64,000 nucleotides of DNA from Erodium maritimum (Eukaryota > Streptophyta > Magnoliopsida > Geraniales > Geraniaceae): assembly GCA_963921825.1 (NCBI GenBank), contig OY997589.1:84242523-84306522 (forward strand). Reading direction: 5' to 3'. The position numbers and the translations under genes were made by a program. Positions 56,421 through 64,000 of this stretch are shown here, piece by piece. The notes beneath the pieces are model-generated. The model searched no databases. It was not told where the DNA came from and saw nothing but the letters and a program-made list of their open reading frames with translations. Numbering within the stretch: the stretch's first letter is position 1; each line of letters starts with the position of its first letter.

Positions 56421-58067
56421 ATGGGATTGAAACGTCCTTTTGATGATGAGTTTCCCGAGCCTTCTTTTAAGCACTTTAGACAAGGTGAAAATGGCGACAG
56501 AGTGTCTGCATTTGGGGAGAAAGTAGCATCTGCTAGTTCCCCACAAAAACCAAATATTTCTGGTAATAAGCGGTGGAACTAATCACATACTTGTGGTAAC
56601 TTTATTAGCACACCCTCGATGGCCTATGGTTCTAAAAACCTCATTGTATAGGTGAGGGGATATCAGTAACAGTCACTTTTCGTTATCCATCAAAAACTCA
56701 CTGAAAAGGTGGGGTTTTGATCATGAACACGCTGAAAAGGTGGCAATGTGTTACTATAACCCCTCGCCTATAGGGGGTTCCTGAAATTCAAAGGTCGTCG
56801 AGGCGGTGCATATAATGTTTTCCCCTTACATACTTCAATATGTAATCTTTTCTAGTCATTTTAATCTTATATCCGATATGTCACAGGCGATTTTGAGAAA
56901 GGGTTTCAAAAACTTCAATGGTATGATATTCATGTAGATGAGACTGGTTCTGAACTCTCCAGTGCACCCTTTTCATGGATCACCACTAGTTTTAGTGAAG
57001 ATCATGCTAAAACAGGCCCCACAGCTCACCCATCTCGTTCCTCTGAAGACATCGAATTCAACTTCCCCCGTAGGGCCATTGTTTCCTTTGAGGATCTTTA
57101 TTCTTCTCATCCTCCCCGTCCTACTCCTACTACTAGAAAACATGTTCCTATAGGCCCAAATCACCAGGCTACTGTCCCGTTATGTGGTAATGATGATAAT
57201 AGCTATGAAGAGAGACTAATGGGAACGAGTATCATCCCAATGCCAGATTCGACTTCACCTTCTCCCTTGGATGAAAACATTGGAGCTGGGCGTAGAGATT
57301 GTAGCTGTGTGGACATGGGTTCAATCAGATGTGTAAGGCAACACGTCATGGAGGCCCGGGAGAAGCTGAGGGACACACTTGGCCATGAAAAGTTTGTGGG
57401 TTTGGGCTTCAATGGCATGGGAGAAGAACTGGCAAAGAAATGGAGCGAAGAGGAAGAACATGCTTTTCATGAAGTTGTGTACTCCAGTCCCGGCAAGAAC
57501 TTTTGGAAGAACCTCTCTTTGATGTTCCCTTCACGGAGTAAAGGTGAGATTGTGAGTTATTACTTCAATGTCTTCATGCTCCGGAGGCGGGCTGCTCAGA
57601 ACAGATCCAAATTCTTGGATGTGGATAGTGATGATGATGAGTGGCATGGCAGTGTAGGAGGAGATGAATATGATGGTGTTCTTGGGTCTCCTGAAGATGT
57701 TGATGAGGATGAGGATGAGGATGAGGATGATGATGATGATAGTGGCAATACTGATGTTGGTGATGTATATTATACACCGACAGAACACAGCTTTGATACC
57801 CGATATAATTCGTGTATGTCCTTTGAGTGTCAAGGTAGCAATTCAGGTGAGTCTTGTGCAACAGTTGATGATAACAAGTGCAAGATTGAGAAGGCGAGCG
57901 ATGGGCTGGGTTTGATTTACATGCTGGAGCCTTGTGAATCGAAGAGTTGGGATATTCGATACCCTAGTGATCCAGTCAAAGGTGTTGATCTCCTGCCAAC
58001 TTGTAATATGATCGAAGAGATCTTCGGAGAAGGCACTTGGGACGACAAGAAAATAAATGATCTTTGA
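56421..58067 (+). CDS. ELM2/SANT-domain nuclear protein, 2 coding exons
   Basis: Coding exons 56421-56562 and 56887-58067 (TCTG|GTAATAAG, TCACAG|GCGAT), 440 residues. Starts MGLKRPFDDEFPEPSFKHFR. An ELM2-like stretch (KHVPIGPNHQATVPLC, then EERLMGTSIIPMP) is followed by a SANT/Myb-like domain: WSEEEEHAFHEVVYSSPGKN, FWKNLSLMFPSRSKGEIVSY, YFNVFMLRRRA. Then comes an acidic run DVDEDEDEDEDDDDD and a C-terminus ending EEIFGEGTWDDKKINDL. ELM2-SANT pairs typically dock histone deacetylases; the plant subgroup is poorly characterised. From memory it resembles Arabidopsis At2g03470/At1g13880, which neighbour QUA2-like genes as here. The start is the first ATG after the leader intron acceptor. Confidence 0.9.
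56610..56815. repeat. hairpin repeat in the ELM2 gene intron
   Basis: CATTGTATAGGTGAGGGGATA and ATAACCCCTCGCCTATAGG are inverse. AAAAGGTGG repeats in the loop resemble the element in 14-3-3 intron 1. Confidence 0.5.
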
Positions 58068-58379
58068 GACATGATCAGGTTTCTTTAAAGGTTGTTTTGT
58101 AGAAGAAAGAAAAGTTTGTCTTTGAAATTTTGATTTATTTTTCTCTCTTCTGTACATTCCATTTGTCATATCTATATATATGATTTTTTTGAGCTCTCAA
58201 GTTGATGTAAATTTTTGGATGGCATTTTGGTCGTCTTTCGATGCTTTTTGCTCGGAACGATTTTGAGCGTTTTGCTCAGAATCAAATCAACCTGTTTGAC
58301 GAGCCAGACTCGATAAACTATCCATCGAATAAGTTATGTAATTAATTAGGTTGACAGTAGTAGTTTGAGATCTTTTAAA

Positions 58380-58650
58380 TTTCAGGGATAATGGCAAAAA
58401 TATGGCATGTATATGAAACTATTTGCATGTTTTAACTGTTTTTTATTTTTATTTTGTAGCAAGTGACTGTCAGTTAAAACTGATATTGACTAGAAATAAT
58501 GTTACATGATTGTCCTTCTTCAACATGATGTAAGTGACATACATCATTGTTGACTCCGCCATAGATGATAGGGTACCAACTTGCTACAAAATAAAGAAAA
58601 GAGTAACATTATACAAACTATTTAAAATCAGCTATCATGCCTGTATGTAA
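58380..58650. mobile_element. decayed fold-back element 3' of the ELM2 gene
   Basis: CAGGGATAATGGCAAAAATATGG at the left. TTTATTTTGTAGCAAGTGAC and the mirrored AACTTGCTACAAAATAAAG form arms. The right end is not clear. Confidence 0.45.
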
Positions 58651-59060
58651 GTCACTTGACTAATTTTTTTAGAAGACATTCGTTTATTTTGTACGACGAC
58701 TCATGAAAATTCATAAGATAGTCATGCATCTGGAAACTCCACTATAAGTTCATGCGCTTGAAAAATTATTAAAATTTCACACGTTTTGGAGCAATTCATA
58801 AGGTAGTTATATGCAATCAACCTACATATTTTCTTTGCCATCTCAACATAAAGATTTTGGTCACATAAAATAAAACAAAGAGACATGATTGCAACTACAA
58901 ATAACCTTAAAACCCAAGCCACAGTCATAGACTTGTTAATCCTTATCCAGACTCAAATTTCACTTCGAAGGCTTACATAAGGCCAGTGTAGGCACTGCTA
59001 AAACTTCATAACTAAGTTAGACAAAAATAGTAATCTAAAATTGGTGTTAGTTAGTACTGT

Positions 59061-61980
59061 CTATTTGCATTGTCCGCGGTTTCCCCAATTACGATCAGCA
59101 ACCTGTTCAGAGAACACCAATGATTAACTCTAATGATGTGTACTAAGAAGTGGGATAGTTGCAAAAAAGTACCCTGGGGTATTCATTTTTTGTAACTTGT
59201 AGCCCTCTTCTTTTGATAATCGCACAAAAGTACCCTGAACTTGTCCTTTTGTTGCAATGTTGTATAAAAATGATGATTTTACCCTTACAATTTAGATGTA
59301 AAAAAATAATTTGTACAAAAAAATCCAAATTCTCTTCCTCCGCGTTCCGTATGAAAATTCGGATTTTTTGTTCTTTACTTACTATTTTGTAAATTTAAAT
59401 TTTCAAGGGTAAAATTGTTATTTTAAAACAAATTTATACAAAGTGCAACAGAAAGACAGGTTCAAGGCACTTTTTTGCAATTGTTAAACAAGAGGGCTAC
59501 AAGTAGCAAAAAGTGCATACATCAGATTTATTTTTTTGCAATTATTCCTTATAAAATTGAAGTACATGGAAAATGATCATGAAAAATATCGGTCATCTCA
59601 TGGTACAAAACATATGAAAGTATGGTCGTCATATCATCAAACAGTAGTGTCTTCTGTTCAGGGTATCAATGTGCAATGGTTTTCAAAGTTTTTCTCATTC
59701 ACCGACTCATTTTTGTTCCTGACATATACATCGTAACATAACCTGTATTTTCACAAGGGATAATCTCAGTCAGTTACCCTTAAGTATGCATGTTGCACAT
59801 TTCTCAATTAACTATCAAGTTTAAAAAGTTTTCGACAACCCCCTAAGGTTTTTTCTAGTCTCAATTTACCCCAACACCGTTAAATCCCGTCAACTTTTGG
59901 ATGTGAAATGACGAAAACACCCTTATGTAAAAATGAAAGTAATAAAATAGGGGTATTTTTGCCATTTCACATCCAAAGCTCACATAAAGAACATCAAATT
60001 CAAATTTAATCCATACCTTCTCAAGTGTCCTTCCCTTTCCCATCCTTGGAATCAGCACGGAAGAGTGACAAGCTCAAGGAAATAGAGGTAATAGGCCCTT
60101 CAATCTATGACGAACGAAACAAAAGAAACTTCAATTTCCTTGAGCAAAATCGATTCCCAATAGTCTATCTCTAAAAATAACGGGTTAAAAGCAATTGAAA
60201 TCCACCAAAACCCCGACACAACTGGGTTTTAACCAAGTCCAAATATGACTCCATAACAAAAATCATAGCAAACCCGTAAAATAGCAAAAATTATCAGACA
60301 AATAAAATAGGCATGATAGTTATTTTGCGTATCTGTTGGTCAATATGGATGAGTCCGGGAAGCGATGCACAATAGAGAATACGATAATGATAATGAATGA
60401 AGGTTTCTCTGATATGAACCTGGATCAATTAAAATTCATCATGGACAGAAAATACTATTTGAATTTGATCACACTCGGGATGATCTTGGTATTCTGGATA
60501 TATCTGGAGTATTCAAGAACGCAAGAATCAAAGAAATGCCAATAATCCAATGAGAAGGATATTCGATCCGAAGCTTAAGGGTATGTTATTGGTCATTTGA
60601 AGGCTGAAAATTACGAAGATCCTTCAAATCACAAAAACTTCTTATAAAATTCAAAGATGTTGCTTCTGAGTAACAAATCACAAAGGAACTAACTTTAAGG
60701 CTAATTTCTTTTTTTGATCAGCAAGAAAGCGGGTAATCCTACTCTAGCCTAGTCGAACTCCACCCACACATGCTCACAAGCAGAGATGTACCCACTGGGA
60801 TTCGAACGTACCCACTGGGATTCGAACCTCTGACCTCAAGGATGCGAGAGAGCTCACTGACCACCAGGCCAATCCAAGTGGGCTAATTGATAAGGTTCAA
60901 GGCGATCTTCAACATTTAATCCTGTTTGATGGGGGAGGATGTGATACATTCCAAAGCTACGCCATTTGGGCTCGGTTAAATTTGCAAGAGTATCATGCCA
61001 ACAGCTTGATGCAATCTATCCTCATAATTCCTGAAGATGTTATAACTATCACTAGAGCAAACTTATGATAAGCGTTATGGGTCCAAAATCTCAGCCAAAG
61101 AACAAGAATTTTGCAAGCAGCCTAGCTCAAAATCAAGGCACACCGTTATCAGACTTTGAAGATAGTCTATCTCTACAAATAACTAATTAAATTTAAGGCC
61201 AAAAGACAGTAACTTACCCTAAAGTATTTGTCACACACGCTGTGCTACCCAACGGTTAAAAATCATATTTACGGTACCTAAACTTTTGGTCACAAACTTC
61301 CGTTAGTAAAAATGGACATAATATTTCATTTCGTTAGTAATTTGATCCATTTAACTGTTAAGTGGAGAGTGAAATGTCAAATTTGCCCGTAGTCATTGAA
61401 ACCTTATGAATTGTATAAGGGAAATTACCATACTACTCTCATTTGATAAAAAAAAAAAATAGTCTTTCAACTCATATGCACATTCAAATGTAAAAGAGCA
61501 AAATAGTCCTTTTAAGTTTTTCTGGTTAGGTTTTACTAACGGAAGTTTATGACCATAAGTTTAACAAAAATCAGAGCAAAACCCATGAAAATTCTGATCA
61601 ATGACAAACCCAAACCCAACAATATAGCAAAAATCATCACACCAAAATCCCAGAAAAAGAAGAACATCGAATCATTTCAAATCTGAGCAAAAACCCATAA
61701 AAATGCTGCTGAATTACAGAATCAAACACAACAATAAAGCAAAAATGATCAAACCCACATCAAATTCAATTCAAATCCGTACCTTCTTAGGTCCTCTGAG
61801 CTCTTCATCTATTTCCTTCCTGATCTTTCGGTACTCTGCTATAATCTCTTTGCCCGACTCTTCAGTAGCCTCTTTCACGTTTTGATGGACCTTCTCCTTC
61901 AACGTCTTGGAACTCATAAAGTACAGCACAGCGACTCCGGCGAAGACGCCGGTGCGGGTGAAACCCCACTTCCTTCTCAT
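59061..61980 (-). CDS. small single-pass membrane protein of unknown function, 2 exons
   Basis: Exon 1: 61980-61783 (66 codons, AAG|GTACGG). Exon 2: 59102-59061 (GAACAG|GTTGCTG), both phase 0, giving 79 residues. Arg/Lys-rich start MRRKWGFTRTG, one hydrophobic segment VFAGVAVLYFMSS, then a long charged amphipathic helix (KEKVHQNVKEATEESGKEI, IAEYRKIRKEIDEELRG), and a tail VADRNWGNRGQCK. I do not recognise the family. The fold suggests a membrane-anchored helix, with organelle membranes possible. The 2.7-kb intron holds MITEs and a SINE. A possible extra exon near 60058-60018 would break the frame, so I left it out. Exon 1 is more secure than exon 2. Confidence 0.62.
59152..59548. mobile_element. 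family 1 palindromic MITE
   Basis: GGGATAGTTGCAAAAAAGTACC to TTTTTTTGCAATTATTCC, with CCTGAACTTGTCCTTTTG and the mirrored AGACAGGTTCAAGGCAC. It lies in the intron of the small membrane-protein gene. Confidence 0.82.
59757..60000. mobile_element. partial copy of the TTACCCTTAAGTATGCA fold-back family
   Basis: GGGATAATCTCAGTCAGTTACC, then CTTAAGTATGCATGTTGCAC, and CAACTTTTGGATGTGAAATG with its inverse CATTTCACATCCAAAGC. Compare 43186-43495. Confidence 0.65.
60706..60885 (-). mobile_element. tRNA-derived SINE-like element, minus strand
   Basis: T-run at the left (a poly-A tail on the minus strand), TGGGATTCGAACCTCTGACC (B box in reverse) and GACCACCAGGCCAATCC (A-box side). The 20-bp GTACCCACTGGGATTCGAAC is duplicated in tandem. 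Confidence 0.6.
61195..61570. mobile_element. family 4 MITE, right end truncated
   Basis: GGCCAAAAGACAGTAACTTACC at the left and GGAAGTTTATGACCATAAG at the right. Interior matches 41743-42241 over most of its length. Confidence 0.75.
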
Positions 61981-62213
61981 CTTAGTTTTATTTTTTCTTT
62001 CTTTCCGAGAACTGTCGATGTGTATGTCATTTGAGAAGTCTATGTTATTTGGGAGAGAAACTGTAAATTTTGGAATCAGTCAAGGGTATTTTGGTCATTT
62101 AATATCAACATTTTGAAAGTTGCCTAAAAACCCTTTGAAAGTGTATCATAAAGTTTGAGATCCTCCATTAAATAAAGAAAGAATAAAGTACAACAATAAC
62201 TAGCTTTCGGAAA

Positions 62214-62531
62214 TATGCGCAGTCCCTTAGGGTTTTGTGATTTTAGACAGCGGCGTGGGGAAGATCCACCACCACCGTCTGCGCGAGAGATGGAGAGAGT
62301 GGCAGGGTGAGGGCGGCGACCAATCGTGCGTTCCCCAGTCTTCCATCGGATCGACATCCTCCACGAGCGGCGTCGTCGCGAAGTGGTGGAGTGTTTTTCC
62401 GTACAACACCATCACGGCCTCATCGGCGACGGCGTTTCCGGGAAGGTAGAGTACGACAGCTGGGGCGGTGAGAGTAGTTTTGCGATCACCTGAATGCTTT
62501 AATTAATAATATTTCCATTCCTTCTAAAAAA
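62214..62531 (+). mobile_element. very short LINE derivative
   Basis: Starts ATGCGCAGTCCCTTAGGG, has a GC-rich body, ends ATTTCCATTCCTTCTAAAAAA. It resembles the two ends of 52230-53468 with the middle removed. Confidence 0.55.
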
Positions 62532-62639
62532 TAGAGAAAGAATTGGTTGTCCTGAATGATAATAATACAGAGAAAAATAATCCAAACACAGCCGATTATG
62601 TCTCGACTCGGATCTTACTAGAGTGTTTGAATGCATATT

Positions 62640-64000
62640 GATCTCGTGTTTTAGCTGTTCAAGGAGCAACCCATGATTTTGACGGAGGAGAATGGTCGGC
62701 GGGAACCAACCTTAAAAGGGGTGGTCCAGAACCTTTGGTCCCGATGGTGATAACAGGCAGCTTGCCCACGAAGAAGGCTCTAGTCCTGAGTCCGGTGTTG
62801 TTGCCACTAAGGCCTGGATTGGCTCCTACAGCTCTGGTTGCTGCTCCTCCGTCTGTGGCGGTTCTCCAAGAAGGTTTCTCGACATGTTCTCTCATTGAGT
62901 ACAAGGGACGTCATCATTGAAGTTCCGTTTACCCATATTGATCCAGGGGTTCTAGCTCGTCGGGAGTTTGACATGGTAGGGAGGATGCTCATGCCTCGTA
63001 CGTATTGGAAGGACCTAATGTTGAGGGTCATCTAGAAGGCTTGAGGACACTTGGATCTAGGGCTCGTGATCAATGAGCTCGATCCAAGGGTATTTGAGTT
63101 TTACTTTGGCTCACATGAGGCTAAAGAATGGGTTCGGTAGAATGAACCATAGGGATTTGACGGTTTCCATCTCATTCTCGGTGGTATAGTCGACCTTATG
63201 GGGATAGAGCTTCTCCGTCTAGTCAGGCTTCAATTGTGGGTGCAGGTGACGAGTGTTCCGCCCCTTCTTTAGACACGAGCAACGGGAGAGCTCATCAGGG
63301 CGGCATTGGACGAATGCGTCCAAATCTCATGTTACCAATGGGGCTTTGCTGGGGCGGTGCAGTTCGAGTCTGGTTTTGGATGTCCCTAGATCGCCCTTTA
63401 CGACACTCTCTGGTCCTACGATTTCAGGAGTACCTAGAACCAGTGAATGTCAATTGACCTATGATCGACTGCCCAATTTCTGCTATAGCTATTTGCGGAT
63501 TGGTCATGTGGCTCGGGAGTGTGAGCGGGAGACTCTGGGGCTGCCCCGGTTTGACAAGTCCCTCAAGGTGGAAAAGCCTGACAACCTCGAGTAGAATTGC
63601 GCTTCTGATTGCAACAATGAGGCACCATCTCCGGTGTGCCACCGGGATTCTCTCAGGTGACCCCGAACACTTTAACTACTACTCTCCACACCTTTAAAGA
63701 GAGAATCCCTAGTAACCCCAAACACCTTACCTAATTCACAGGGGGTGGGATAGGGCGACTTGGGATCGAGTTGTCCAACAAATTTCATGGACTACCCTAT
63801 CAAAGGAGCCATGTAGGAAGAGGGGGATGTAGGAGAACCACGAGAGGATCAAGAGAGAGTTGGGAAGGAGCCTCGCCAGATGACATGATTAATGAGCAAA
63901 GATTCGGGACTTTATGCGGGAGAGGCATCCCTGAATCAACAACACCCCTTACTTATTGTCGAGTTCATGTTCGATCGTTCTCCTCACGGAGAAAAGAGCT
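62640..64000 (+). pseudogene. LINE ORF1 remnant (DUF4283/zinc-knuckle type), runs off the window
   Basis: 62890-63035 encodes PFTHIDPGVLARREFDMVG. 63430-63540 encodes YDRLPNFCYSYLRIGHVARE, the post-DUF4283 zinc knuckle of plant L1 ORF1, with its second Cys replaced by Tyr. The frame changes between pieces, so it is decayed. Whether RT follows beyond 64000 is unknown. Confidence 0.7.

Noticed and set aside
57531..57915. His- and Met-rich frames around the acidic run of the ELM2 gene
   Set aside because: Shadows of GAT/GAG codons of the real Asp/Glu tract.
60018..60058. Possible middle exon of the small membrane protein
   Set aside because: It has good-looking borders but in phase 0 it reads into a stop within eight codons. 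More likely a partial duplicate of the exon 1 donor flank.

Overview
This is nuclear DNA of a flowering plant, most likely a eudicot. The genes are split by many introns and encode plant-specific proteins. Between and inside them lie retrotransposons and dense crowds of short palindromic transposons. A 200-base run of N (37768-37967) shows it comes from a scaffolded draft assembly.

Genes, left to right: a plasmodesmal callose-binding (X8) protein (442-2376, minus); a mitochondrial PPR protein (4925-9198, plus); a divergent but reading-frame-intact plastid triose-phosphate/phosphate translocator homologue in 12 exons (10244-18615, minus); an EAF7/MRGBP-type subunit of the NuA4 acetyltransferase complex (29410-32202, plus); a 14-3-3 protein whose first exon is probably lost in the assembly gap (33180-36368, minus); a QUASIMODO2-LIKE Golgi pectin methyltransferase in 8 exons (40205-48248, minus); an ELM2/SANT nuclear protein (56421-58067, plus); and a small membrane protein of unknown function (59061-61980, minus). 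The order X8 - PPR - EAF7 - 14-3-3 matches, from memory, Arabidopsis At1g26450-At1g26480. The pair QUA2-like + ELM2 resembles At2g03480/At2g03470. The translocator homologue interrupts this old gene order. I rebuilt exon chains by hand from splice sites and reading phase; nearly every junction closes in phase.

Mobile DNA: an almost intact-looking copia element (20806-26313, LTRs differing at one base by eye, 5-bp target duplication, decayed interior) sits inside a short LINE-derived element (20754-27683, 14-bp duplication). Further LINE derivatives lie at 14966-16110, 28040-28432, 49239-50302, 52230-53468, 62214-62531 and 62640-64000. tRNA-derived SINE-like pieces lie near 850, 13.7-14.0 kb and 60.8 kb.

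The most striking layer is some 30 fold-back elements of about 240-850 bp, in several sequence-unrelated families. They share ends of the form GGG(A/T)TAATT and 9-bp target duplications, as expected for non-autonomous Mutator-like elements. They occupy introns of almost every gene: every intron of the pectin methyltransferase carries at least one. They also nest in one another. One 1.58-kb member (53502-55078) carries gene-like GC-rich cargo in a long inverted repeat, like a Pack-MULE. No transposase for them is visible here.
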